In this document: positions 48,251 to 56,882 of the stretch, in pieces | How positions within the stretch are numbered: position 1 is the first letter of the stretch | Layout of the letters: every line of letters begins with the position of its first letter | Assembly (NCBI RefSeq): GCF_023093595.1 | Contig: NZ_JALLIK010000109.1 | Coordinates: forward strand, 154,223 to 218,222 | Length of the DNA: 64,000 bases | Direction of reading: 5' to 3' | DNA from: Thauera aromatica_A | GTDB lineage: Bacteria > Pseudomonadota > Gammaproteobacteria > Burkholderiales > Rhodocyclaceae | Program-made: the position numbers and the translations under genes | The notes under the pieces: model-generated | Databases searched by the model: none | The model's input: only the letters and a program-made list of their open reading frames with translations | What the model was told of the DNA's origin: nothing

Positions 48251-49426
48251 TCAGCGCACGAGCGAGACGCCGACCCGGAGCTGCGGGTCGCGGCGCTCAT
48301 CGTAGCCGAGCAGCGTCTCGCCGTAGCCGCTCAGATACTGCAGGTGGGCAAAAGCGCCGACCCCGGAAAAGATGCTGCGCCGCAGCGGATAAGACAGGTC
48401 GAACTGGCGGCGCATGTAGCCCGCGGTGCCGCGGCGCAGGATCGCGCCCAGCATCAGGCCGTCGTCGCGGCCGAAACGCAGGCCGAGCTCGCCGTAGCCA
48501 CGGTAGCGGGCGATGTCCGGATTGTCGTCGCGGTCGAGATAGGTCCACACCTTGGGCTCGACCGCGAAGTAGCGGCGACCGTCGGCGAGGTAGTAGCGCC
48601 CCTCTGCCTTCAGGAACAACGTGTCGATGCTGCGCGAGGACGCCTCGTCCTTGCCGTTGGATTCATGCTCGTAGCCGCCGGACAGCGCCACCGAAGCGCC
48701 GTCCTCCGGGTTGCTCAGCATCCAGCGATAGAACAGCGAAGGGCGGAAGCTGGTGTCGTGGAAAGGGCGGGAGTCCGACTCCAGGTCCCACAGCGAGGTC
48801 TGGGTGAAACCGAAGTAGAGCCCCGTCTTCACCGGGAAGCGCTGATCGAGGACGCCGTGGCCGTCGGTGAGGCGGTAGCGGAAACTGAACTGAAAACGTG
48901 CCGACGCCGGGTCTTCACCACCGACGAGGAAATACATCGGCTCGTGAAAGCCGAACGCCGAAGGCGCCACCGGCTCGCTCGCACCGGTCTCGCGCGCAAC
49001 CGGCGCCATCGGCGCAACCGTGCCCGTATGCACGGTGTCGACTACGGTTCGCGTGGCCGCGGCGGCATCGAGCAGCAGGCGGGCGGACGCCATGCCCTGC
49101 AAGGTCAAGGTGGCAAAGCCGGTCACTTCCGCCGGCCAGCGCCCGGTGTAGCGGCGCTGCTGGCTGCGGGCATCGGCCGGCGCGGTGGCGGCGAGTTCGA
49201 GCGCGATGCGCGGACCGCCCCCGGGCAGCTCGACCAGGGCGGGCAGGCTTTCCGGCAACCCGGCGGCGCCCGGGGGGCCGACGACGATGACATGGAACAG
49301 ATCGCCCGGCACCACGCGCGGTTCGGTAGACGCGAGCAGCCAGTCGGAGGCCTGCACCGGCAGGACCTGCAGGGCGGCGGCGAGCAGCAGCGCCTGCGCG
49401 CCGCGGGCGTGAAGTCTGCGTAGCAT
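48251..49426 (-). CDS. pldA: Outer-membrane phospholipase A
   Basis: Outer-membrane phospholipase A1 (OMPLA), a barrel that degrades phospholipids misplaced in the outer leaflet; 391 residues with a signal peptide (MLRRLHARGAQALLLAAALQ). The active-site block is YEHESNGKDEASSRSIDTLF: His254 and Ser256 are in place, but the residue equivalent to E. coli Asn156 is Asp268. An extra N-terminal region of about 130 residues precedes the barrel. Start ATG 49426 has GGAAGGA upstream. It follows the maeB terminator and precedes the quinone reductase gene. Confidence 0.88.
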   Translation of the reverse strand: MLRRLHARGAQALLLAAALQVLPVQASDWLLASTEPRVVPGDLFHVIVVGPPGAAGLPESLPALVELPGGGPRIALELAATAPADARSQQRRYTGRWPAEVTGFATLTLQGMASARLLLDAAAATRTVVDTVHTGTVAPMAPVARETGASEPVAPSAFGFHEPMYFLVGGEDPASARFQFSFRYRLTDGHGVLDQRFPVKTGLYFGFTQTSLWDLESDSRPFHDTSFRPSLFYRWMLSNPEDGASVALSGGYEHESNGKDEASSRSIDTLFLKAEGRYYLADGRRYFAVEPKVWTYLDRDDNPDIARYRGYGELGLRFGRDDGLMLGAILRRGTAGYMRRQFDLSYPLRRSIFSGVGAFAHLQYLSGYGETLLGYDERRDPQLRVGVSLVR

Positions 49427-49452
49427 CGCGATCCTTCCGGACTGCACCCAGG

Positions 49453-49482
49453 AAAAAGGGCAGCCATGATAGCGGCTGCCCT
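49453..49482 (-). terminator. Rho-independent terminator of maeB
   Basis: AGGGCAGCC (49457-49465) pairs with GGCTGCCCT (49474-49482); the A-tract at 49453-49457 gives a U-tract on the minus-strand transcript. It lies between the maeB stop and the pldA start. Confidence 0.88.
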
Positions 49483-49555
49483 GGCGGCGAACGGTGAGGA
49501 TTCGTATCCCGGGCGGAGCGTGACGCCCCGCCCGCAGTGCCTCACCGGCAACGTC

Positions 49556-51853
49556 TCAGCGTGCGCTCGCGCCGCGCGACGCGTGGGCGTCGACCACCGC
49601 CAGCGCGGTGATGTTGATCAACCGGCGCACGGTCGCCGACGGCGTCAGGATATGCACCGGCTGCGCGGCACCGAGCAGGATCGGGCCGACCGTGACGCCG
49701 TCGCCGTTGGCCATCTTCATCAGGTTGAAGGAGATGTTGGCCGCGTCGAGGTTGGGCATCACCAGCAGGTTGGCTTCGCCGACGAGGGTCGAGTCCGGGT
49801 GGAGCTGGTCGCGGATTTCCTGCGACAGCGCAGCGTCGCCATGCATCTCGCCGTCGCAGTTCAGCTCGGGCGCGGTCGCGCGCAGGATCGCGCAGGCTTC
49901 GCGCATCTTGCGCGCCGAGGCCGAATTGGAGCTGCCGAAGTTGGAATGCGACAGCAGGGCCACGCTCGGTTCGATGCCGAAGCGGCGCAGCTCTTCGGCC
50001 GCCATGCGGGCGATGTCGGCGACTTCTTCGGCGCTCGGGTTCTCGTTCACGTAGGTGTCGGTGACCGCCAGCATGCGCTTGGTGAGCAGCAGCAGGTTCA
50101 TCGCCGCGAACCGCTTCGCCCCCGGCGCCAGGCCGATGACGTCCTCGACCTGCTTGAGGTGGTAGTCGTAAGTGCCGTAGGTGCCGCACACCAGCGCATC
50201 GGCGTCGCCGCTGCGCAGCAGCATCGCGCCGATCAGCGTGGTGTCGCGGCGCATCTTGGCCTTGGCGATGTCGGGCGTGACGCCGTTGCGGCTCATCAGC
50301 CGGTAGTACTCGTTCCACAGATCGCGGTAGCGGGGGTCAAACTCGGGATTGACGACTTCGAAATCACGCCCGGCGGCGAGGCTGAGGCCGATCTTCTTGA
50401 TCCGCATCTCGATCACGTCCGGACGCCCGATCAGGATCGGGCGGGCCAGGCCTTCGTCGAGGACCACGCGCACCGCGTGGAGCACGCGCGGGTCCTCGCC
50501 TTCGGCGTAGATCACGCGCTTGTGCTCGGCGGCAACGCGCTTGGCCGCCGAGAACACCGGCTTCATCAGCATCCCCGACTGGTACACGAAAGCGTTCAGG
50601 CTCGAGACGTAGGCATCGAAATCCTCGATCGGCTTGGTCGCCACGCCGGACGCCATCGCCGCCTTCGCCACCGCCGGCGCGATCTTGACGATCAGGCGCG
50701 GGTCGAACGGCTTCGGAATGATGTACTCGGGACCGAAGCCCAGCTCCTGGCCGCCGTAGGCGCTGGCGACGATGTCGCTCGCTTCGGCTTCGGCGAGCTC
50801 GGCGATCGCCTTCACGCAGGCGAGCTTCATCTCCTCGTTGATCGTGGTCGCACCGACATCGAGCGCGCCGCGGAAGATGAAGGGAAAGCACAGCACGTTG
50901 TTGACCTGGTTCGGGAAGTCCGAACGCCCGGTGGCGACGATGCAGTCGGAGCGCACCGCCTTGGCATCGGCCGGCAGGATCTCCGGATTGGGGTTGGCGA
51001 GGGCGAAAATCAGCGGCTTTTCGGCCATCTTCGCCACCATCTCGGGCTTGAGCACGCCGGCGGTGGACAGGCCGAGGAAGACATCGGCGCCCTCGATGAC
51101 GTCACCCAGGGTGCGTGCCGCGGTCCGCTGCGCGTAGCGCGCCTTGGTCGGCTCCATGTTGGCCTCGCGGCCTTCATAGATCACGCCCTTCGAATCGCAC
51201 ACGGTGATGTTCTCGCGCTTGAGACCGACGCTCACCATCAGGTCGAGGCAGGCGATCGCCGCCGCGCCGGCACCCGAGCACACCAGCTTGACCTGACCGA
51301 TGTCCTTGCCGACCACCTTCAGGCCGTTGATCAGGCCGGCGGCGGAAATGATCGCGGTGCCGTGCTGGTCATCGTGGAAGACCGGAATCTTCATCCGCTC
51401 GCGCAGCTTCTTCTCGATGTAGAAGCACTCGGGCGCCTTGATGTCCTCGAGGTTGATGCCGCCCAGCGTGGGCTCGAGCGAAGCGATGATCTCGATCAGC
51501 TTGTCCGGGTCGTTCTCCGCCAGCTCGATGTCGAAGACGTCGATGTTGGCGAACTTCTTGAACAGGCAGCCCTTGCCTTCCATCACCGGCTTGGCCGCGA
51601 GCGGGCCGATGTTGCCCAGGCCGAGCACCGCGGTGCCGTTGGTGACGACGGCGACGAGATTGCCGCGGCTGGTGAGTTCGAAGGCTTCGGCCGGATCGGC
51701 GACGATCGCATCGCAGGCCGCGGCGACACCGGGCGAATAAGCGAGCGCGAGGTCGCGCTGGTTGATCAGGCTCTTGGTCGGGACGACCGAAATCTTGCCG
51801 CGCGTCGGCGCGCGATGGTAATCCAGCGCCGCAGCGATGAAATCCTGGTCCAT
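49556..51853 (-). CDS. maeB: NADP-dependent malic enzyme with phosphotransacetylase-like domain
   Basis: A 765-residue two-domain MaeB. Residues 1 to about 430 are the malic enzyme: ALAYSPGVAAACDAIVADP, IFHDDQHGTAI, and a Rossmann segment VKLVCSGAGAAAIACLDLM. Residues about 430-765 resemble phosphotransacetylase (ISFNLMKMANGDGVTVGPILLG) but are thought to be regulatory. It converts malate plus NADP to pyruvate, CO2 and NADPH. Start ATG 51853 (MDQDFIAAALDYH) is the family start; the frame is open 468 bases further upstream without homology. Its own terminator follows. Confidence 0.96.
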   Translation of the reverse strand: MDQDFIAAALDYHRAPTRGKISVVPTKSLINQRDLALAYSPGVAAACDAIVADPAEAFELTSRGNLVAVVTNGTAVLGLGNIGPLAAKPVMEGKGCLFKKFANIDVFDIELAENDPDKLIEIIASLEPTLGGINLEDIKAPECFYIEKKLRERMKIPVFHDDQHGTAIISAAGLINGLKVVGKDIGQVKLVCSGAGAAAIACLDLMVSVGLKRENITVCDSKGVIYEGREANMEPTKARYAQRTAARTLGDVIEGADVFLGLSTAGVLKPEMVAKMAEKPLIFALANPNPEILPADAKAVRSDCIVATGRSDFPNQVNNVLCFPFIFRGALDVGATTINEEMKLACVKAIAELAEAEASDIVASAYGGQELGFGPEYIIPKPFDPRLIVKIAPAVAKAAMASGVATKPIEDFDAYVSSLNAFVYQSGMLMKPVFSAAKRVAAEHKRVIYAEGEDPRVLHAVRVVLDEGLARPILIGRPDVIEMRIKKIGLSLAAGRDFEVVNPEFDPRYRDLWNEYYRLMSRNGVTPDIAKAKMRRDTTLIGAMLLRSGDADALVCGTYGTYDYHLKQVEDVIGLAPGAKRFAAMNLLLLTKRMLAVTDTYVNENPSAEEVADIARMAAEELRRFGIEPSVALLSHSNFGSSNSASARKMREACAILRATAPELNCDGEMHGDAALSQEIRDQLHPDSTLVGEANLLVMPNLDAANISFNLMKMANGDGVTVGPILLGAAQPVHILTPSATVRRLINITALAVVDAHASRGASAR

Positions 51854-52256
51854 GTATTTTCTCTCTCGGAATATAAGGTGTGTTTTATGAGGAAGGACGG
51901 GCACCTGCCCATCGGCAGCACGCAGGGTGGAACAGCCGCGCGCGGGGTGGATCGTTTGGGGTGACTCCCGGTGGGAAGCTTGTTTTTTTAGGGCTGTCGT
52001 AGCGCCGGAACGGTCTCGATCGGACTCGGCGAGTTTAGCGCAGCCGGCCGACCTTTGGCACGGCCGCCGCCCGATCGACGGCAGGCAGTGGCGGGACAAA
52101 CGCAGGCGCATTTCTCCTCGCCGCGGCCATTCTCCCTCACCGGGAACGGAACGATTCGCGTATGATCGCCTCCGATTGGATTCACTACAGAATGTAATGC
52201 TGACATGATCCACCTGCTGCGCAGGCAGCATCAGGAAACCAAGGGGAGCAGTCGTC
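51854..52256. other. 403-base divergent intergenic region between maeB and the msh operon
   Basis: No credible gene. It holds an 8-base T run near 51980, a TATGAT -10 candidate at 52161 (91 bases before AAGGGGAG, the mshI ribosome-binding site), and an AT-richer stretch at 52170-52205. A TGGCACG at 52056 recalls a sigma-54 -24 box but its -12 partner reads CCGC. This region must carry the promoters of both maeB and the pilus operon. Confidence 0.6.
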
Positions 52257-53210
52257 TTGCTGGGCATGCGTTTCGGGTTCGGAAAACGCGGTCGACCATC
52301 GGCCGCCGGCCTTGCCGGCATCGTTATCTCGGACGACGCGGTGACGGCCGTTCATCTCCACCCCGAAGCAGGCCAGCCGCCCCGGCTGCTATCCCGCCTC
52401 GACGCTGTCAGCGCCGAGCCGCAACGTAATCTGCAGGCGCTCGCCGAATGGGTTGCTGCGCACCAGTTGCACGGAGTGCCGGCCACGCTCACGCTCAACT
52501 ACGGCAGCTACCAGATCCATCAGGTGGACAAACCCGATGTCCCCGCGGACGAACTGCGTGCCGCACTGCGCTGGCGCTTGAAGGACGTGCTCGACCATTC
52601 GCCCGCCGACGCCGTGATCGACTGCTTCGACGCGCCGCCCGCGCGGCAAAAGCGCATTGAGCCGGCGCAGGTGGTCGCCGCTCGCATCAGCCGGCTCAAG
52701 CCGCTGGTGGCGGCACTCCAGGCCACCGGGCTCGACCTGCAGCGCATCGACATCCCCGAGTTCGCGCTGCGCAACCTGCTCAGCCGCGCGCTCGACCGCC
52801 ACGACACTACCGCGCTGCTCTACCTCCTGCCCCAGCGCGGCGTGTTGCAGATCTGCCGTGACGACACTTTTTACTTCGCCCGCACGCTCGAGCACGGTCT
52901 CGAAGCACTCGTGCGCGCCTCGGGCGGCGGCGCTTTCAGCGGCCACTCCGACCTCGAGGACCGCATCGCGCTCGAGGCCCAGCGCACGATGGACTACTAC
53001 GACAGCCACTTCGGCCAGGGTCCGGTGAAGAAGCTGCTCGTGCTCGGCCGCGGCATCGAGCTGCAGCGCCTGGCCGAGCACATCGCCTCGGCGCTGGGCA
53101 TCGCCGCGCAACTTGTCACGCCGGCCGAACTCGTCCGCGGCCTGGATGCGTCCGAGCCGACGCACGAACTGATGCCGCTCGCCCTCGGCGGTGCCCTGGG
53201 CAGCGCATGA
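52257..53210 (+). CDS. mshI: MSHA biogenesis protein MshI (PilM-like)
   Basis: First gene of the MSHA pilus operon, 317 residues, with an actin-like PilM fold. It begins GLAGIVISDDAVTAVHLH; a conserved middle part is TLNYGSYQIHQVDKPDVPADELRAALRWRLKDVLDH, and it ends with LMPLALGGALGSA, the typical close of MshI/GspL-N-like proteins. The start is probably TTG 52257, eight bases after AAGGGGAG; ATG 52266 is too far from that site. It likely sits on the cytoplasmic face of the inner membrane and links the assembly ATPase to the PilN/PilO-like proteins encoded next. It overlaps the next gene by 4 bases (ATGA). Confidence 0.88.
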   Translation: MLGMRFGFGKRGRPSAAGLAGIVISDDAVTAVHLHPEAGQPPRLLSRLDAVSAEPQRNLQALAEWVAAHQLHGVPATLTLNYGSYQIHQVDKPDVPADELRAALRWRLKDVLDHSPADAVIDCFDAPPARQKRIEPAQVVAARISRLKPLVAALQATGLDLQRIDIPEFALRNLLSRALDRHDTTALLYLLPQRGVLQICRDDTFYFARTLEHGLEALVRASGGGAFSGHSDLEDRIALEAQRTMDYYDSHFGQGPVKKLLVLGRGIELQRLAEHIASALGIAAQLVTPAELVRGLDASEPTHELMPLALGGALGSA

Positions 53211-53956
53211 ACCATACGATGCGCCAGCAGATCAACCTTCTGCAGGACGAGCTCAGGGAGCGCAAGCCGGTGCTGCCGGCGATCCAGCTCGTGCTCGCGA
53301 GCGCGGCGGCGATCGTCGTCATGGCGCTGGTGGCGATCTGGATGGACCACCGCCTCCAGGCACCGCGCGCGGAACTGGCGCGGCTCGACGCCGAGATCCA
53401 GGCCCGCAGCACCGCCATCGCCCAGCTCACCGCCCGGCTCGAAGCGCACAAGCCCGACCCGGCACTGGCCCTCGAGGCCCGCCGCCTGGAAGAGCGTCTC
53501 GACCACCTGCGGCGCATCACCGCGATCACGATCGCCCCCGGCGCCGGCCAGCGCCTTTCGACCTACCTCGAAGGACTCGGCCGCCAGCGTCCGGAAGGCC
53601 TGTGGCTTACCCGCATCGTCGTTGCCAATGGCGGCACCGACATCGCCCTCGGCGGCAGCGCGCTCGAGCCCGGCCTGTTGCCCGTCTACCTCGAATCGCT
53701 CGGCGCCGAGCAGGCTTTCGCCGGGCTCACTTTCGGCGACCTGGTGATCGAGCGCAGCGCCGCCGCGCCGCGCCGGCTCGATTTCCGCATCGCCGCCGGC
53801 TGCCTCGCGACCGCCAGCAGCGCCGCCCATGGCGTGGCGAGCACTGCAGCGGACGGTGCGGCACGCGCGCGGACGGCCGCAGCCGCGGCCACCACCTCGA
53901 CGGGCTCCGCCACCAGCCCCCCGCCTTGCATCGGACTCGAGGGTGAGTACCCATGA
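53207..53956 (+). CDS. PilN-like pilus assembly protein of the MSHA system
   Basis: A 249-residue bitopic membrane protein: short cytoplasmic N-terminus (RQQINLLQDELRERKP, the NLL motif that binds PilM-type proteins), one membrane helix (about residues 22-45), a coiled coil (about 48-110) and a ferredoxin-like periplasmic domain. The C-terminal 45 residues are Ala/Thr-rich. It belongs to the fimbrial assembly (PilN) family and takes the position of MshI2-like genes in other MSHA loci. The start overlaps mshI and the stop overlaps mshJ (ATGA both). Confidence 0.85.
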   Translation: MNHTMRQQINLLQDELRERKPVLPAIQLVLASAAAIVVMALVAIWMDHRLQAPRAELARLDAEIQARSTAIAQLTARLEAHKPDPALALEARRLEERLDHLRRITAITIAPGAGQRLSTYLEGLGRQRPEGLWLTRIVVANGGTDIALGGSALEPGLLPVYLESLGAEQAFAGLTFGDLVIERSAAAPRRLDFRIAAGCLATASSAAHGVASTAADGAARARTAAAAATTSTGSATSPPPCIGLEGEYP

Positions 53957-54675
53957 AGGCGCTGTGGCTCAGCCTCCTCCAGCGCATTGATGCCCGCAGC
54001 CTGCGCGAGCGCGTGATGCTGCTCGTGGTCGCGCTCGCGGCCGTGGTCGCACTCGCCGACACCTTGTTCATCGACGCTGCCCGCCGCGCCCACGGCACCG
54101 ACCAGGCCCGCCTGGCCGACGCCCACGCCCGCCTGACCGCGCTCCAGGCGCAGGAAGCCGAACTCCAGGCCCGCCTCGCGGTGGACCCGGACGCCGGCGT
54201 CAAGGCGCGCCTGGGCGCGCTGCGGCGCGAGCTCAGCCAGGCCGACACGCGCCTGGCCGCAGCGGTCGCACGCTTCATCTCCGCCACCGAAATGAGCCGC
54301 GTCCTGCGCGCCCTCGTCACCCGCACCGGCGGCCTGCGCCTCGAAGGCCTGCGCAGCCTGCCGCCGTCCCCCATCGATACCGGCGCCGTCGCTGCAGCGA
54401 AGGACGCACCCGGCGGCACCACCCGGGAGGCCGGCAAGGCCGGCACCGACGCGGCGCGGCCGAACGAGGCCCGCACCCAGGTGTGGAAGCGCGGCGTGGA
54501 GTTGCAGCTGCGCGGCGACTACGGCGCCCTGCTCGCCTACCTGCGGGCGGTGGAGCAACTGCCCTGGCAGCTCAACTGGGACCTGCTCTCGGTGCACAGC
54601 GAGCGCCACCTCGAGGCGGAATTCATCCTCCGCCTGCATACCCTGAGCCTTGAGGAGGACTGGATCGGTGTCTGA
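53953..54675 (+). CDS. mshJ: MSHA biogenesis protein MshJ (GspM/PilO-like)
   Basis: A 240-residue inner-membrane protein with one helix near the N-terminus (RVMLLVVALAAVVALADTLFI), a long coiled coil (about residues 45-110) and a periplasmic domain ending LQLRGDYGALLAYLRAVEQLPWQLNWD, typical of MshJ. It parallels GspM/PilO as part of the periplasm-spanning alignment subcomplex. Start ATG 53953 overlaps the preceding stop. The gene end overlaps the GTG of mshK by 8 bases. Confidence 0.85.
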   Translation: MKALWLSLLQRIDARSLRERVMLLVVALAAVVALADTLFIDAARRAHGTDQARLADAHARLTALQAQEAELQARLAVDPDAGVKARLGALRRELSQADTRLAAAVARFISATEMSRVLRALVTRTGGLRLEGLRSLPPSPIDTGAVAAAKDAPGGTTREAGKAGTDAARPNEARTQVWKRGVELQLRGDYGALLAYLRAVEQLPWQLNWDLLSVHSERHLEAEFILRLHTLSLEEDWIGV

Positions 54676-55039
54676 CCACTCCGTGCAACACCGTCGCCCG
54701 CAGATCGCAGCGCTGCTCTGCCTGGCCGCCACCGCCCTGCCGACCGCGGCAAGCGCCGACATCCCCGACCCGCTGCGCCCACCCGCCCCGGCCGCCATCG
54801 CCGTGCAGGAGACGCCCACACCGCAGCGGCTGCAGGCTACGCGTATCGGCGCCGACGGTCGCTACGCGGTCATCGACGGCAACACCGTGCGCCGCGGCGA
54901 ACGCGTCGGCGACGCGGTCGTCGTCCGTATCGACGCGGCGGCAGTGACGCTGAAGGACGACCAGGCCGAACGCGTGCTGCGCTTCGACGCCCCCGGGGTC
55001 TCGAAGCGGCCCGCCGGCAGCACCGGAGGGCAGCCATGA
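54668..55039 (+). CDS. mshK: MSHA biogenesis protein MshK (PilP/GspC-like)
   Basis: A 123-residue periplasmic protein. A cleavable or anchoring N-terminal hydrophobic stretch (IAALLCLAATALPTAASAD) is followed by DIPDPLRPPAP, and then a small beta domain (LQATRIGADGRYAVIDGNTVRRGERVGDAVVVRIDAAAVTL), as in MshK and GspC homology domains that contact the secretin. The start is GTG 54668, with GAGGAGG about 10 bases before it, overlapping the end of mshJ. The stop overlaps the mshL start (ATGA). Confidence 0.82.
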   Translation: MSDHSVQHRRPQIAALLCLAATALPTAASADIPDPLRPPAPAAIAVQETPTPQRLQATRIGADGRYAVIDGNTVRRGERVGDAVVVRIDAAAVTLKDDQAERVLRFDAPGVSKRPAGSTGGQP

Positions 55040-56877
55040 CGCCTTGGTGCTCACGTCCCGCACTCGCCGCGCTCGCGCTGCTGCTGGCCGCCTGCGCCGG
55101 TCCGCGCCCCGCGCCCGGCACCGACTCGCCCTACGCCGGCCTGCACACCGAGCTCGCCGCGCACCGCGCAGCGGAAAAATCCGGCCCCATAGTCAAACTG
55201 CCGCCGGAGCTGCCGCCGGAAGCGGCGGCCTCGCTGCTGCCGCCGCTGGCGCTGGAACTGCCGAAGGCGCCCGAACGCCGCTTCGACATCGACGTGCGCG
55301 AGGTCGACGCACGCACCTTCTTCATGTCGTTGCTGCACGACAGCGCCGAAAACATCGTCGTCCACCCTGCGGTCGCCGGCACGCTCACGCTCAGCCTGCG
55401 CAACGTCACGGTCGCCGACGTCCTCGCCAGCGTGAGCGACGTGTACGGCTACGACGTGCGCCGCGGCGCAGCCGGCTGGCAGGTGTTTCCGGCGGCGCTG
55501 CAGTCGCGCATGTTCAACGTGAACTACATCAACCTCAACCGCGACGGCCGCACCGAGACCCGCGTCAGCTCCGGCCAGCTGCGGGGCGGCAACGGCGCGG
55601 CCGGCAGCAGCGACAGCACCGGCAGCACGAGCAGCGGCCGGGACGCGGGCAACCCCGCCAGCAGCCAGATCGAGACCACCAGCAGCAGCAAGTTCTGGAG
55701 CGAGCTCGAACAATCGCTGCGCCTCATCGTGGGCGTCGGCGCCGACATCGGCACGGAAAGCTCCAGTATCGCCGGCAACGCCACTGCGGCCGGCAGCGGT
55801 GGCCCGGCCGCGCCAAACTCCAGCGCGGGCAGCGCGGCCGCCTCCGGCGACGGCAGAGGCGGCCGCGCCGTGGTCGTCAATCCGCACACCGGCCTCGTCC
55901 TCGTGCGCGGCATGCCGGCAGAGCTGCGCGAAGTGGAATCCTTCCTCCAGTCGCTGCAGGACAGCGTCACCCGCCAAGTGCTGCTCGAAGCAAAGATCCT
56001 CGAGGTCGAGCTCTCCGACGGCTTCCAGACCGGGATCAACTGGGCGGCGCTGGGCAAGCCGGGCAGCGGCAAGAGCATCGTCGGCGGCATGACCGGCGGC
56101 GGGCAGTTCTTCAGCCAGGGCAGCTCCGAGATCCGCAGCCAGACCGGCGTCCTCAACCCGGCCGCCCTGCAGCAGATCGACAACACGCTGACCTCGGCCT
56201 TCGGCGGCGTGTTCTCGGTGGCGCTGAACCTCAACGACTTCACCGCCTTCATCGAACTGCTGAAGTCCCAGGGCGACGTGCAGGTGCTCTCCAGCCCACG
56301 CATCTCGACGATGAACAACCAGAAGGCGGTGATCAAGGTCGGCTCAGACGAGTTCTTCGTCACCCGCGTCTCGAGCAACAACACCACCACCGGCACGACG
56401 ACGACGACCACGCCCGAAATCGAGCTCACCCCCTTCTTCTCCGGCATCGCACTCGACGTCACGCCGCAGATCGACGCCGCCGGCGAAGTCATCCTGCACG
56501 TTCGCCCGGCGGTCAGCGAAGTCGTCGACCAGACCAAGACCCTCACCGTCTTCGGCCAGGAGCAGCGCCTGCCGCTCGCCTTCAGCAGCATGCGCGAATC
56601 CGACAGCATCGTGCGCGCGAAGAACGGCCAGATCATCGTCATCGGCGGGCTGATGCAGGACGTGCAGCGCGACAACCAGGCCGGCCTGCCCGTGCTTGGC
56701 GACCTGCCCGGCATCGGCCACCTGTTCCGCCACACCCAGAAGAGCCGGCGCAAGAGCGAGCTGGTGATCCTGCTCAAGCCCGTCGTCGTCGACAACGGCC
56801 TCGCCTGGCAGGACGACCTGCGCGGCGCCACCGACCGCATCGACGGTTTCTTCGCTCCACGCCCCGCACGCCGCTGA
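55036..56877 (+). CDS. mshL: MSHA secretin MshL
   Basis: Outer-membrane secretin of 613 residues through which the pilus exits. It is a lipoprotein (LALLLAACAG, lipid Cys near residue 20). An N0/STN-like domain (FDIDVREVDARTFFMSLLHDSAENIVVHPAVAGTLTL) is followed by a Ser/Gly-rich insert (about residues 180-285), then the secretin core starting VLVRGMPAELREVESFLQSL and ending VIGGLMQDVQRDNQAGLPVLGDLPGIGHLFRH. A Thr-rich stretch (NNTTTGTTTTTTPEIEL) lies in the core. Start ATG 55036 overlaps mshK. Confidence 0.95.
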   Translation: MTPWCSRPALAALALLLAACAGPRPAPGTDSPYAGLHTELAAHRAAEKSGPIVKLPPELPPEAAASLLPPLALELPKAPERRFDIDVREVDARTFFMSLLHDSAENIVVHPAVAGTLTLSLRNVTVADVLASVSDVYGYDVRRGAAGWQVFPAALQSRMFNVNYINLNRDGRTETRVSSGQLRGGNGAAGSSDSTGSTSSGRDAGNPASSQIETTSSSKFWSELEQSLRLIVGVGADIGTESSSIAGNATAAGSGGPAAPNSSAGSAAASGDGRGGRAVVVNPHTGLVLVRGMPAELREVESFLQSLQDSVTRQVLLEAKILEVELSDGFQTGINWAALGKPGSGKSIVGGMTGGGQFFSQGSSEIRSQTGVLNPAALQQIDNTLTSAFGGVFSVALNLNDFTAFIELLKSQGDVQVLSSPRISTMNNQKAVIKVGSDEFFVTRVSSNNTTTGTTTTTTPEIELTPFFSGIALDVTPQIDAAGEVILHVRPAVSEVVDQTKTLTVFGQEQRLPLAFSSMRESDSIVRAKNGQIIVIGGLMQDVQRDNQAGLPVLGDLPGIGHLFRHTQKSRRKSELVILLKPVVVDNGLAWQDDLRGATDRIDGFFAPRPARR

Positions 56878-56882
56878 CGACG

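Noticed and set aside
43818..48305. A 1495-residue plus-strand open frame opposite dnaE and qor
   Set aside because: Antisense shadow of dnaE with repetitive Arg/His/Gly composition.
49466..51964. An 832-residue plus-strand frame opposite maeB
   Set aside because: Shadow of maeB; no domain is recognisable in it.
52056..52070. Sigma-54-type promoter (TGGCACG) upstream of the msh operon
   Set aside because: The -12 element reads CCGC instead of TTGC, and the site lies about 190 bases from the gene start.
51927..52208. A 93-residue frame in the maeB-mshI intergenic region
   Set aside because: No ribosome-binding site, Arg/Trp-rich random composition, and it covers the expected promoter region.
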